A stretch of 64,000 bases of DNA, taken from positions 834,597 through 898,596 of the forward strand of contig JADKDU010000001.1 in assembly GCA_016714495.1 (NCBI GenBank), given 5' to 3'. The first letter of the stretch is position 1. Each line of letters begins with the position of its first letter. This DNA comes from Hyphomonadaceae bacterium. Lineage in GTDB: Bacteria; Pseudomonadota; Alphaproteobacteria; Caulobacterales; Hyphomonadaceae. A program made the translations under genes and the position numbers. Below are positions 52,493 to 60,991 of this stretch, piece after piece. The notes under the pieces were generated by a model. That model saw nothing but the letters and a program-made list of their open reading frames with translations, had not been told where the DNA came from and did no database searches.

Positions 52493-54045
52493 GCGAACAC
52501 CCCATGCACGAACCAGTCGGGCTGGGGCGTTTCCTGGCTGTAAGAGCCGGCGCGGAAAAGCCAGAAGCGGCGGCCTTCGGCGTCTTCGACGCGATAATAG
52601 TCACGGGTTGGCGCGCCAGGCTTGCGCCACCATTCGGGGGCGATGCGCTCGGGACCTTCAGCACGGGCGACATCATATTCGCGACGGCGCCAGGCGAATT
52701 TGCGCGGCGGACCATCGGGCACTTCTACCATGGTGATGCGGATCGGCTGAGGCGGATTGAACATCTGGATCGGGCGAAGCGGAGGCTCTTCTGCCTCTGG
52801 CGTGGGCCAGACATCGGACGTCATGGGATTGAAGCTGGCGGGAACCGCCCGGGCGGCGCGATCGGGGTCGTGCGTGTTTTCAGGCAGGAAACGGATGACC
52901 CGGGCGGCGCCAAAGCGGATCGAAAGACGATCGACAAGATCGGCGACTGCGTCTGCTTCGACGGCGTGACCATCGAGGCCGGGTTGCAGAGCGTCAAAGC
53001 GGTCGGCATGGGGAATCGAAAGACGGATGAGATCGAACCCGAAGCCTGGATCAATGGGGTCGGCCAGCGCGTCGAGCTTTTCCCGGAACAGCCTGAGCAG
53101 CGTGGCCCCATCGCGCATCGGACGGCCCGTCTCGATGATGATGCGGCGGACGGCCCCGTCGGCCCGGAAGAAACTCGCCTCGAACACGCGTCCGCCCTCG
53201 CGGCGCTCACTCAAGCGTGCGCCGGCTTCCTGGCCGAGCTCGGCGAGGATGGCTTCGACATCCTCCATGCGGCCGATAGGTTCGGGAAAGCGACGCTCGA
53301 CCCACAGCATCGGCACGGCGCGGCGCGGCGCGAGGGGCGGATCGGCCAGCCCCTGTATGCGACGCAGGCGCAGCGTCATCTGTTCGCCGAATCGCGCCGC
53401 GAAAGGAAGGCTCGGCCGATCAGCCAGCGCGCCAATGGTCTTGAGGCCCGCGCGTGAGATCGCTAGCCGATCGCTTTCCTCAAGGCCCAGCGCTGCGATC
53501 GGAAGGGAACGCACGGCGGCTGCATCCTCACCCGGCGGCACAATGGCGGTGCGCCCATAACGGGCCAGCGCGCGGGCGGCATCAGGTGCGTTGGCGATCA
53601 CGGTGCGGACGTGCAGGCTGGCGCGACGCATCCGTTGAGAGAAGATGCGGCGCAGTTCCGCCTCGCCATCGAAAAGATGATCGCAGCCCGTGATGTCAAG
53701 CAGGAGGCCATCCGGCGCATCGATCACGACGGCGGGGCTAAAATGGTCGCAATCCTCGGCAATACGATCGAGCAGCACAGCATCGGCCTGCACATTCATT
53801 TCCTCGACCCACAAATCGGGAATGCGCGCGCGCGAGTCGGCGAGCGTCATGCCGATGGCGAGCCCTGCCCGCTTTGCTTCAGGACTGATGGACATGAGGC
53901 GCTGGGCGCCTTTCACCTTTTCGGTGACGACGAGCGGAAGCTCAGACGGCTCGTCGTGCGTGTCTCGCATGATGCGATCCACCGGCAGGTAGGGAAACCA
54001 TGCCGCCAGATAGCGCCGGAATGTCTTTGAAGATGTGCTGGTCAC
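52489..54045 (-). CDS. imuB: Mutasome Y-family-like protein ImuB
   Basis: A catalytically inactive Y-family polymerase relative of 518 residues that links DnaE2 to the sliding clamp. The start is Y-L-A-A-W-F-P-Y-L-P-V-D-R, and the region where active polymerases have catalytic acids reads I-T-G-C-D-H-L-F-D-G-E. Start taken as GTG 54045, which gives the normal N-terminus; the frame is open further upstream inside imuA. The imuA and imuB frames then overlap by 104 bases. Confidence 0.9.
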   Translation of the reverse strand: MTSTSSKTFRRYLAAWFPYLPVDRIMRDTHDEPSELPLVVTEKVKGAQRLMSISPEAKRAGLAIGMTLADSRARIPDLWVEEMNVQADAVLLDRIAEDCDHFSPAVVIDAPDGLLLDITGCDHLFDGEAELRRIFSQRMRRASLHVRTVIANAPDAARALARYGRTAIVPPGEDAAAVRSLPIAALGLEESDRLAISRAGLKTIGALADRPSLPFAARFGEQMTLRLRRIQGLADPPLAPRRAVPMLWVERRFPEPIGRMEDVEAILAELGQEAGARLSERREGGRVFEASFFRADGAVRRIIIETGRPMRDGATLLRLFREKLDALADPIDPGFGFDLIRLSIPHADRFDALQPGLDGHAVEADAVADLVDRLSIRFGAARVIRFLPENTHDPDRAARAVPASFNPMTSDVWPTPEAEEPPLRPIQMFNPPQPIRITMVEVPDGPPRKFAWRRREYDVARAEGPERIAPEWWRKPGAPTRDYYRVEDAEGRRFWLFRAGSYSQETPQPDWFVHGVFA

Positions 54046-54721
54046 GATCCCATTCCACAATCCAGTTACGTCCGCCCGCGCCCGCCCTGTCGCGCAGCAG
54101 CTCCACATCGAAGGCCGGCCTGCCCGGCGCATCCGCCTCCATCGCGGCCGACAAAGCAGCACGCACACGCCAGCGCGTGAGCGCGGCGCTTGGCTCTGGC
54201 TCTGCACCCGCCCTCACCATGAAAAGCGGCACGTTCGATCGCGCGGCGGCGAGCGCGAGGCGGCGCGAGGCGACGAGATCGAGCGCCTTGGGCGCGCCCC
54301 ACGGCTCGATGATCACGGCGCCAAGCGGCGGACAGCGCGCAGCCTCCTCGCCCGCTCTCAGCACGGCTGGCCCATCTCGCGCTCGCACGAGGATGACGCG
54401 ATCGGGCGAGAGGCCAAGTTCTGCAAGACCGGGCGCGTAGATCTCGCCGGCTTCGATGCCGGCAAAATCTTGGCGCACCCAGACGAGGGGACGCGCTTCC
54501 GAAGCCCGCACAGCCAGTGCGACCGCGAAGCCTGAAGCAGATGGTTCAGCTGCTGTGCCAGCCGCGAAAATCTCATGCAGCGCGCCCCGCATCAGCCCGC
54601 CCTGCAACACTCCATCGAGGCTCGCCGACCCCGTGGAAAAACGCCCGGAAACAACGGGGGATGAGCCCCGCTCTAACCGCGACACCTCCCGTCGCAATGC
54701 TTCCAGATCGGCCTTCGTCAC
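53942..54721 (-). CDS. imuA: Mutasome RecA-like protein ImuA
   Basis: A 259-residue RecA/SulA-like accessory protein of the ImuA-ImuB-DnaE2 mutasome. It opens L-R-R-E-V-S-R-L-E-R and has the F-S-T-G-S-A-S-L-D-G-V-L-Q-G-G-L-M-R-G-A-L-H-E-I-F segment of the family. The clear Walker A of RecA is missing, as is usual in ImuA. GTG start at 54721. The LexA box lies 19 bases upstream. It overlaps imuB by 104 bases. Confidence 0.9.
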   Translation of the reverse strand: MTKADLEALRREVSRLERGSSPVVSGRFSTGSASLDGVLQGGLMRGALHEIFAAGTAAEPSASGFAVALAVRASEARPLVWVRQDFAGIEAGEIYAPGLAELGLSPDRVILVRARDGPAVLRAGEEAARCPPLGAVIIEPWGAPKALDLVASRRLALAAARSNVPLFMVRAGAEPEPSAALTRWRVRAALSAAMEADAPGRPAFDVELLRDRAGAGGRNWIVEWDRDQHIFKDIPALSGGMVSLPAGGSHHARHARRAV

Positions 54722-54739
54722 AGGGTTTTTTCCCGTCTA

Positions 54740-54754
54740 GTTCCTGTTTTGTTC
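54740..54754 (-). promoter_or_regulatory. LexA operator (SOS box) for imuA-imuB-dnaE2
   Basis: GTTC-N7-GTTC (spacer CTGTTTT) in the plus strand, i.e. GAAC-N7-GAAC in the direction of imuA. This is the exact alphaproteobacterial LexA consensus and it is 19 bases before the imuA start. SOS control of this cassette is established in alphaproteobacteria. Confidence 0.85.
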
Positions 54755-54840
54755 TATAACGACTCAGACCTGAAAAAGAGTCAATCGCAACTCGAAAATG
54801 GTAGTGCCTCAGTTTGAATTTCCTCTCGGAAAAACGAAGA

Positions 54841-55033
54841 GCCAGGAGGATGCTGGCCTGAAATTTCTTACATTCGTGCCGGCTTCAGGGTTTGAACCTG
54901 AACCGCCAAATAACTAGGGCGCTTTGTTCGGTATCGAACTGAGCGCCAAGGCCCTCGGTGGTAGATTGGCCTTGGCCACTGGATCATCCTAGGAGGCCTT
55001 ATCGGCGGGGCGCTCCACCTCCATGGGGCGCCC
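54841..55033. other. Hairpin-dense intergenic segment of unknown role
   Basis: No gene is supported in 54755-55113. The segment holds five consecutive stems: GCCAG/CTGGC (54841-54857), TTCAGG/CCTGAA (about 54884-54902), GCGCT..GTTCG/CGAAC..AGCGC (about 54919-54946), GCCAAGGCC/GGCCTTGGC (about 54945-54976) and GGGCGC/GCGCCC (about 55007-55033). On the minus strand the second is shaped exactly like a tRNA T-arm (TCAGG, loop TTCAAAC, CCTGA), but no matching acceptor or anticodon arm was found. Could be a structured RNA or element remnant. Confidence 0.4.
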
Positions 55034-55113
55034 TTTGCACAGCGATCCAGAGACCGGTCGAGCGTGCGAGCTTCATAGCTACCGGCTTTCCAGTTCGTCG
55101 ATCCGGTAGATCG

Positions 55114-55229
55114 CTACGATGAGACCGTCTTCTTGCATGACAGCAAGCATGCCGAAACTCGGCACTCAGGTCCCATGCCAAGCGCGTGAACGTAGCGCAT
55201 GAACTTCTTGGAGAACGCATTCGTCACGC
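55114..55229 (-). pseudogene. Possible transposase remnant directly downstream of recQ
   Basis: Starting within the recQ stop, a second minus-strand frame reads L-T-R-V-T-N-A-F-S-K-K-F-M-R-Y-V-H-A-L and then unrelated sequence to a stop at 55114-55116. T-R-(L/V)-T-N-A-F-S-K-K followed by a few residues and V/A-x-A-L is the C-terminal pattern of an IS1-type transposase. The match is about 18 residues, so this is suggestive only. Confidence 0.35.
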
Positions 55230-55232
55230 GGG

Positions 55233-57041
55233 TCAACTCGCCGCCTTGATCACCTCGAGAAAATCCGCGCCGTAGCGGTCGAGTTTCGCCTTGCCGATGC
55301 CGGTGATGCCGCTCATTGCGTCGAGCGTTTGTGGGCGGGCCTCGGCGAGCGCACGCAGGGTCGTGTCGTGGAAGACGACATAAGGCGGCACGCCTTGCGC
55401 CTTGGCGATGCGAGCGCGGGCGACGCGGAGTTGCTGGAAGAGCGACTGCGCTTCTTCCGGCATTGCGGTCGCCTTGGTTGAGCGTGCTTCCTTCTTTGTG
55501 CGCCTGGGCGGCTGGTCGCGGCGGAATGTTACCTTTTGCTCGCCGCGAAGGACGGGGCGCGCTTCCTCCGAAAGCTTAAGCGCGCCATGCGCTTCCTGAT
55601 CGACATAGACGAGCCCGGATGCGGTGAGTTGGCGGAAAACGGACTGCCAGACACGAGACTCGATGTCCTTCCCGACGCCGAACACGCCGAGCTTGTCATG
55701 ACCAAGACGTTCGGCGCGTTCGTTGCTTTTGCCCGTCAGCACATCGATGACATGGCCGGCGCCGAAGCGCTGGCCGGTGCGATAGATGGCGGACATTGCC
55801 TTCATCGCGGCTTCAGATCCGTCCCACGTTTCGACCGGCGCGAGGCAGGTGTCGCACGCGCCGCAATTTCCCGGATAGGCTTCGCCGAAATGCGCGAGGA
55901 TCGCCTTGCGGCGGCAATCGGTGGTTTCGCAAATGCCGAGCAGAGCGTTGAGCTTGTTATTCTCGACGCGCTTGATTTCCTCAGGCGCATTGCCCTGAGC
56001 GATCATGCTCCGTCGCTGCACGACGTCGGCCATGCCATAGCACATCCAAGCGTCCGACTGCAGGCCATCGCGACCCGCGCGGCCGGTCTCCTGATAGTAC
56101 GCCTCGACCGACGATGGCATATCGAGATGCGCGACATAGCGCACATCCGGCTTGTCGATGCCCATGCCAAACGCGACCGTGGCGACAAGGCAAAGCCCAT
56201 CGTCGGTGAGGAAAGCGTCCTGATTGCGGGAGCGGGCGCCGCCATCCATGCCGGCATGATAGGGCAGCGCGCGAATACCCTGCTCGCTCAGCCATTCTGC
56301 TGTCGCCTCGACCTTCTTGCGCGACAGGCAATAAACGATACCGCTGGCGTCACGATGCTTCTTCAGAAGATCGAGCAGCTGTTCACGCGGCTTGTCGCGC
56401 TGGACGATTGTGTAGGAGATGTTCGGTCGATCGAAGCTGGTGATAAAGACCTTCGCTTCGCGCAAGGCGAGCCGTTCGATGATGTCGGCGCGGGTGATGG
56501 GATCGGCCGTGGCCGTCAGCGCAATACGCGGCACACCGGGGAATTTCGACGCGATTGAAGACAGTTCACGATATTCGGGGCGGAAATCGTGGCCCCATTG
56601 GCTGACGCAGTGCGCCTCGTCGATGGCGAACAGGCTGATGGTCGCTTCGTGCAGCATCGACTGGAAACCCGGCGTGTTCAGCCGTTCGGGCGCCACATAC
56701 AGCAGCTTCAGCTTCCCCGCGAGAAGCTGGCTGCGCACATCGCGCGCTTCATCGGGCGTGAGCGCGGAATTGTAGGCCGCGGCCGCAACGCCGGCCTGGC
56801 GCAGCGCTTCGACCTGATCACGCATAAGTGCGATGAGGGGCGAGACCACGATGGCCACGCCAGGACGGCACAGGGCAGGCGCCTGGTAGCAGATCGACTT
56901 GCCTGCGCCGGTCGGGAACAGCACGACGGCGTCGCCGCCATTCGTTACATGATTGACAACTTCACCTTGCAATCCCCGGAATTCGGCATGGCCGAAGACT
57001 TCCCGCAGAATACTGAGCGGTTCCCTTGTCTCCGATTGCAC
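55233..57041 (-). CDS. recQ: ATP-dependent DNA helicase RecQ
   Basis: A 602-residue 3'-5' helicase of recombination repair. Walker A is F-P-T-G-A-G-K-S, the DEAH box is D-E-A-H-C-V-S-Q-W-G-H-D-F-R-P-E-Y, and motif VI is Q-E-T-G-R-A-G-R-D-G. The RQC zinc cysteines are visible (C-R-R-K and C-G-A-C-D-T-C), and a C-terminal HRDC domain covers about 520-602. Starts with GTG 57041 after AAGGCGG. Full length. No SOS box was seen immediately upstream. Confidence 0.96.
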   Translation of the reverse strand: MQSETREPLSILREVFGHAEFRGLQGEVVNHVTNGGDAVVLFPTGAGKSICYQAPALCRPGVAIVVSPLIALMRDQVEALRQAGVAAAAYNSALTPDEARDVRSQLLAGKLKLLYVAPERLNTPGFQSMLHEATISLFAIDEAHCVSQWGHDFRPEYRELSSIASKFPGVPRIALTATADPITRADIIERLALREAKVFITSFDRPNISYTIVQRDKPREQLLDLLKKHRDASGIVYCLSRKKVEATAEWLSEQGIRALPYHAGMDGGARSRNQDAFLTDDGLCLVATVAFGMGIDKPDVRYVAHLDMPSSVEAYYQETGRAGRDGLQSDAWMCYGMADVVQRRSMIAQGNAPEEIKRVENNKLNALLGICETTDCRRKAILAHFGEAYPGNCGACDTCLAPVETWDGSEAAMKAMSAIYRTGQRFGAGHVIDVLTGKSNERAERLGHDKLGVFGVGKDIESRVWQSVFRQLTASGLVYVDQEAHGALKLSEEARPVLRGEQKVTFRRDQPPRRTKKEARSTKATAMPEEAQSLFQQLRVARARIAKAQGVPPYVVFHDTTLRALAEARPQTLDAMSGITGIGKAKLDRYGADFLEVIKAAS

Positions 57042-57217
57042 GCTTTACCGCCTTGCCCTGCACGTCTCGCCATCACGGCGGGGTGGATTAGATAGTTCGT
57101 AGCGTCAGCCGACAAAAGTTGCGTGAGCGCTCTCGCCTGTGAGTTGACGAGTCGGAACGCGGTTCCTAGCGTCGCACCAACATAAAAACCACCAACGTCT
57201 TGAGGGAGACGGACGAC

Positions 57218-57775
57218 ATGAAGATGAAGCTGTTCGCGGCGACTGCCGTACTTGCCCTGGGCCTTGCGGCCTGTGGCGGAGAAACTCCTGCCCCAGAAAC
57301 ACCTGCGCCAGAAGCACCCGTTGCCGAAGCGCCGGCTCCGGAGCCTGCGCCTGTGGCGACGGCGTCAATCGGCGAGACGCCGGCCGATCCGGTCGCATTC
57401 ATGAAGACGCGGCATGACAACTACGAGGATCTCGGCAAGAACTTCAAAGTGATGCTCGACAACTCCAAGCTGGGCACGCCGGATATGGCGGCTGTTTCGG
57501 CGGCGGCGGTGAAGGTCAACGAATATGCCGGCCAGATGGGAACATGGTTCCCGCCGGGGACGGGGCCTGAGGCCGGCAAGACCAAGGCCAAGGCCAACGT
57601 CTGGACCGAACGCGCAGACTTCGATGCGAAGCTCGCGGATCTGCAGACAGAAGCCGCCAAGCTGGTGACGGCGACCAGCACGGATGCAGCGGCCTTCAAG
57701 GCCCAGTTTGGCGCGACGGGCGGCAAGTGCAAGGCCTGCCACGACGTCTATCGTGAGGAAGACAAAGATAAGTAA
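57218..57775 (+). CDS. Cytochrome c' (class II), lipoprotein
   Basis: A 185-residue periplasmic haem protein. Lipobox L-A-A-C (Cys19), a Pro/Ala/Glu-rich linker to about residue 55, then a four-helix-type domain. A single C-terminal haem motif C-K-A-C-H near residue 172 marks the cytochrome c' class; usual roles are NO binding or detoxification. ATG 57218 has GAGGGAG upstream. The membrane cytochrome b561 starts 15 bases after its stop, so b561 probably reduces it. Confidence 0.88.
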   Translation: MKMKLFAATAVLALGLAACGGETPAPETPAPEAPVAEAPAPEPAPVATASIGETPADPVAFMKTRHDNYEDLGKNFKVMLDNSKLGTPDMAAVSAAAVKVNEYAGQMGTWFPPGTGPEAGKTKAKANVWTERADFDAKLADLQTEAAKLVTATSTDAAAFKAQFGATGGKCKACHDVYREEDKDK

Positions 57776-57790
57776 GCGCGGGGACAAATA

Positions 57791-58501
57791 GTGACGGACG
57801 ACACCGTCGCTTCCACCTCGCGGGCGCCTACACCGAAACAGAAGGTGTGGGATGCGCCGGTGCGGCTGGTTCACTGGATGCTCGTCTTCCTCGTCGCCTT
57901 CTCCTGGTGGACGGCGGAGGAAGGCGAGATGCAGTGGCATTACTGGTCGGGCCTGACGATTGTCGGGCTGCTGGTGTTCCGTGTGTATTGGGGATTCGCC
58001 GGGCCGGAGACGGCGCGCTTCTCGCGCTTCGTCAAGGGACCCGGCGCCATTCTTAGCTACACGGCCAAACTGCTCAAGCCGGATTATCGCGCGACTTTCG
58101 GGCATAATCCGCTCGGCGCGTTGAGCGTGATCGCGATCCTGCTGGCTTTGATCGCGCAGGTCGGGTTCGGCCTGTTTGCATCGGATACGGATGGTCTCGA
58201 GTCCGGCCCACTCTCGCCTTATGTCAGCTATGAGGTCTCGCAGGACGCGGGTGATCTGCACGAAGAAGCGTTCAACATCCTGCTGATCCTGATCGGGCTG
58301 CACATAGCAGCGATCGTGTTCTATCTGGTCGCCAAGCGCATCAACCTGATCGGACCGATGATAACCGGAAGCCGCAAGGCTGAAGGCTTGGATGGACCAC
58401 GGTCAGGTATTGCACCTGTGCCCGCGTGGCGTTTCCTGCTCGGCGTCGCGATCGCCGTGGCGACGGTCTTCCTGATCGTCTGGCTGCCGACCACGCGCTA
58501 G
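57791..58501 (+). CDS. Cytochrome b561 family protein
   Basis: A 236-residue inner-membrane protein with four helices and haem-ligand histidines visible in R-L-V-H-W, G-H-N-P-L-G and G-L-H-I-A-A. Starts with GTG. It forms an operon with cytochrome c', a pairing seen in many proteobacteria as a quinol-to-periplasm electron path. It is convergent with upp; the two stop codons are adjacent. Confidence 0.88.
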   Translation: MTDDTVASTSRAPTPKQKVWDAPVRLVHWMLVFLVAFSWWTAEEGEMQWHYWSGLTIVGLLVFRVYWGFAGPETARFSRFVKGPGAILSYTAKLLKPDYRATFGHNPLGALSVIAILLALIAQVGFGLFASDTDGLESGPLSPYVSYEVSQDAGDLHEEAFNILLILIGLHIAAIVFYLVAKRINLIGPMITGSRKAEGLDGPRSGIAPVPAWRFLLGVAIAVATVFLIVWLPTTR

Positions 58502-59131
58502 CTATTTCGTTCCGAACATCCGGTCGCCCGCATCGCCCAGACCCGGGACGATGTAGCCCTTCTCGTTGAGGTGGCTGTCGATCGCGGCAGTGAAGACAGG
58601 CACGTCAGGATGGGCGGCTGTGAACTTCGCGATGCCTTCAGGCGCAGCCAGCAAACAGAGAAAGCGCAACCGATGGGCGCCGCGATCCTTCAGGCGCTGG
58701 ATAGCAGCGATTGCGGAGTTTCCGGTCGCGAGCATCGGATCGACGACGATGATCAACCGCGTCTCGATTTCACCCGGCGCCTTGAAATAATACTCGACCG
58801 GTTCGAGCGTATCGTGGTCACGATATAGGCCGACATGCGCTACGCGGGCGGCGGGCACGAGATCGAGCATGCCGTCGAGCAAGCCATTGCCGGCGCGCAG
58901 GATGGAGCAGAACACCAGCTTCTTGCCCTTGATGATCGGCGCTTCCATCGGCCCCATGGGCGTCTCGATGGCGACTGTTTCCAGCTCGATATCACGCGTC
59001 ACTTCATAGCAGAGCAGGTGGGCGATCTCGCGCAGCAGCGTGCGGAAGCCGGCGGTCGACGTATTCTTATCGCGCATCAGCGTGAGCTTGTGCTGGATCA
59101 GCGGATGATCGACGATGGTGACGGCCTGCAT
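58502..59131 (-). CDS. upp: Uracil phosphoribosyltransferase
   Basis: Pyrimidine salvage enzyme of 209 residues making UMP from uracil and PRPP. The PRPP-binding loop is V-V-D-P-M-L-A-T-G-N-S-A, and the uracil-binding tail G-Y-I-V-P-G-L-G-D-A-G-D-R-M-F-G-T is intact. The start at 59131 (M-Q-A-V-T-I-V-D-H-P-L-I-Q-H-K-L) has AGGGACACGC upstream; the frame is open to 59227 but that extension is not homologous. Confidence 0.97.
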   Translation of the reverse strand: MQAVTIVDHPLIQHKLTLMRDKNTSTAGFRTLLREIAHLLCYEVTRDIELETVAIETPMGPMEAPIIKGKKLVFCSILRAGNGLLDGMLDLVPAARVAHVGLYRDHDTLEPVEYYFKAPGEIETRLIIVVDPMLATGNSAIAAIQRLKDRGAHRLRFLCLLAAPEGIAKFTAAHPDVPVFTAAIDSHLNEKGYIVPGLGDAGDRMFGTK

Positions 59132-59301
59132 GCGCGTGTCCCTTGGTTCGGCGATGTTTGACGCTGCCGTGGCGCGGCCGCAATGGCGAGGGGGCCGACG
59201 AGGCCGGACCGCCCAATGATCGGACACGTTGCAGCGATCCGACTTCCGCCATCAAACAAACCGTTATATACAGCAAAAGATAACGTTGTCGGGAGACGCG
59301 C

Positions 59302-59829
59302 ATGCGTGGACTGATCGCGGTGGGCTTTGCGCTGATGATCGCTGGGCCGACTTTTGCCCAAACGCCCGCCATCCCTGCTGCACCGGCCTGCGCCGCGATG
59401 GATGCATCGCTTCCCGTGGGATTTTCGAGCTGGAATCGCAAGGCGTCGCTCACCACCGCGCCCAGCGCCGAACATCTGGCCCATGCCGCCCTCACGCTGG
59501 GCAAAGGCTATGAGGTGAGCCTGCTGAACACACCGAAAGTCGCCATGCCGGTGCAGCCGGCAAAGCCGGGAGGATCGGTGGCGCATGCCGGGCTGTTCTC
59601 GTTCACGGTTGAAACAGAGGGCGCCTATGTGGTTGCATTGGCGACGCCAGCATGGATCGATGTGCTGGAGGACGGCAAATCCCTCGAGCCGACAACCTTT
59701 GGTCACGGGCCGGAATGCACAAGCATTCGCAAAATGGTGGTTTTCCCGCTGAAGCCCGGCGTGCACGTGCTGCAGGTCTCGGGCAACGCCGACCCGAGGC
59801 TGAAGCTCATGGTGGCGAAGAAACCCTAA
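59302..59829 (+). CDS. Secreted protein of unknown function paired with a di-haem peroxidase
   Basis: A 175-residue exported protein: signal peptide (G-P-T-F-A|Q), then a beta-rich domain with W-I-D-V-L-E-D-G, G-H-G-P-E-C-T-S-I-R-K-M-V-V-F-P-L and L-Q-V-S-G-N. Two cysteines occur in the mature part. I recall similar short proteins in sphingomonads, sometimes mislabelled as homogentisate dioxygenase; the true function is unknown. CGGGAG precedes ATG 59302. Its stop TAA overlaps the ATG of the next gene by one base, so the two are translationally coupled. Confidence 0.78.
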   Translation: MRGLIAVGFALMIAGPTFAQTPAIPAAPACAAMDASLPVGFSSWNRKASLTTAPSAEHLAHAALTLGKGYEVSLLNTPKVAMPVQPAKPGGSVAHAGLFSFTVETEGAYVVALATPAWIDVLEDGKSLEPTTFGHGPECTSIRKMVVFPLKPGVHVLQVSGNADPRLKLMVAKKP

Positions 59830-60977
59830 TGAGGCGTTCCGGAAATCGCGCACTGTTTGCGACGGCGCTGGCCAGCGTGGCGCTGACCTGGCTTGTCGCG
59901 TGTGTGAGTTCGGTTGCCCCGCAAGCAAGCGCGCCATGGCCGGGGGCGGATCTCGCCCCGCCCCACCCGTCCGACAATCCGCCAACGCCGATCAAGACCG
60001 AGCTGGGGCGGCGGCTGTTCTACGACGGCGACCTGTCGTGGGACGGCACGATGAGTTGCGCGACGTGTCATGAGCAAAAGCGCGGCTTCACCGATCCCAA
60101 CAAGACGCGGCAAGGCTTCGACGGAACACCGGGCGAGCGGAATATCCAGACGTTGGCCAATGTCGCGTGGTTCAGGTCGCTGACCTGGGGCGGCCCGCAT
60201 GTCGACACGCTGGAGCATCAGGCGCTGATTCCGATCGAGGGTTTTGTGCCGGTGGAGATGGGTTTCGGCGGCAAGCCGGAAGGCGCGTTGGCGCAGCGGC
60301 TGAAGGATCAGGCCTGCTATCCGCAACTCTTCCGCGCGGCCTTCCCCGAGCGCCAGGGCGAGATCTCGCTCGATACGATCACCATGGCGCTGTCGGTCTT
60401 TCAGCGGTCACTGGTGTCGCTGGATTCGCCTTATGACCGCTACCAGCGCGGAGACCTCAAGGCGATTTCGGATCAGGCCAAGCGCGGCGCGGCGCTTTTC
60501 GATTCGAAGCAGTGCGCGAGCTGCCATGCAGGACCGCATTTTACCGATGCGGCGATACCGGGCCGGAAACCCGTCGAGACATTCCATCGGCTGGCGATCC
60601 CAGCCGATGGCAAGGACGCAGGGCTCCAGCGCATTACGCAGAAGCCGGAGGACGCGGGAAAATTTCGCACGCCGGGCCTGCGGAATGTCGCTTTGTCTGC
60701 GCCCTACATGCATGACGGGGAAGCGGCGACGCTAAGCGATGCGATCCGACATCACTTTGGATTGGCCGATCAGGCCGATGAGCGCCTAAAGCAATCGGTG
60801 AGTGATCGCGAGGTTGGCGACCTGATCGCGTTCCTTGAGGCGCTCACCGATCAGGGCTTCATCACCAATCCTGCCTTTGCCTTACCGAACCCGGGATGTC
60901 CGGTGGCGGGCGATGCTGCGTTGGCAAGCGAAGAAGCGAATTCCCGACGGCTGCGCAACAGCCCCGCGGGGCCTTGA
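59829..60977 (+). CDS. Di-haem cytochrome c peroxidase (MauG/MbnH/CcpA-like)
   Basis: A 382-residue exported lipoprotein-type enzyme (leader ending W-L-V-A-C, Cys25). Two haem motifs C-A-T-C-H and C-A-S-C-H lie about 170 residues apart, with F-R-T-P-G-L-R-N-V and Y-M-H-D-G at the usual positions, the last providing the distal residues. Members reduce hydrogen peroxide or modify partner proteins. Tight coupling to a secreted protein resembles the MauG/MbnH-with-substrate arrangement, so a modifying role is possible but unproven. Confidence 0.87.
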   Translation: MRRSGNRALFATALASVALTWLVACVSSVAPQASAPWPGADLAPPHPSDNPPTPIKTELGRRLFYDGDLSWDGTMSCATCHEQKRGFTDPNKTRQGFDGTPGERNIQTLANVAWFRSLTWGGPHVDTLEHQALIPIEGFVPVEMGFGGKPEGALAQRLKDQACYPQLFRAAFPERQGEISLDTITMALSVFQRSLVSLDSPYDRYQRGDLKAISDQAKRGAALFDSKQCASCHAGPHFTDAAIPGRKPVETFHRLAIPADGKDAGLQRITQKPEDAGKFRTPGLRNVALSAPYMHDGEAATLSDAIRHHFGLADQADERLKQSVSDREVGDLIAFLEALTDQGFITNPAFALPNPGCPVAGDAALASEEANSRRLRNSPAGP

Positions 60978-60991
60978 GGTTTGCGGCGCGC

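Noticed and set aside
54884..54902. Possible tRNA gene based on a perfect T-arm on the minus strand
   Set aside because: No matching acceptor stem, D-arm or anticodon arm at the right spacing; kept only as a structural observation.
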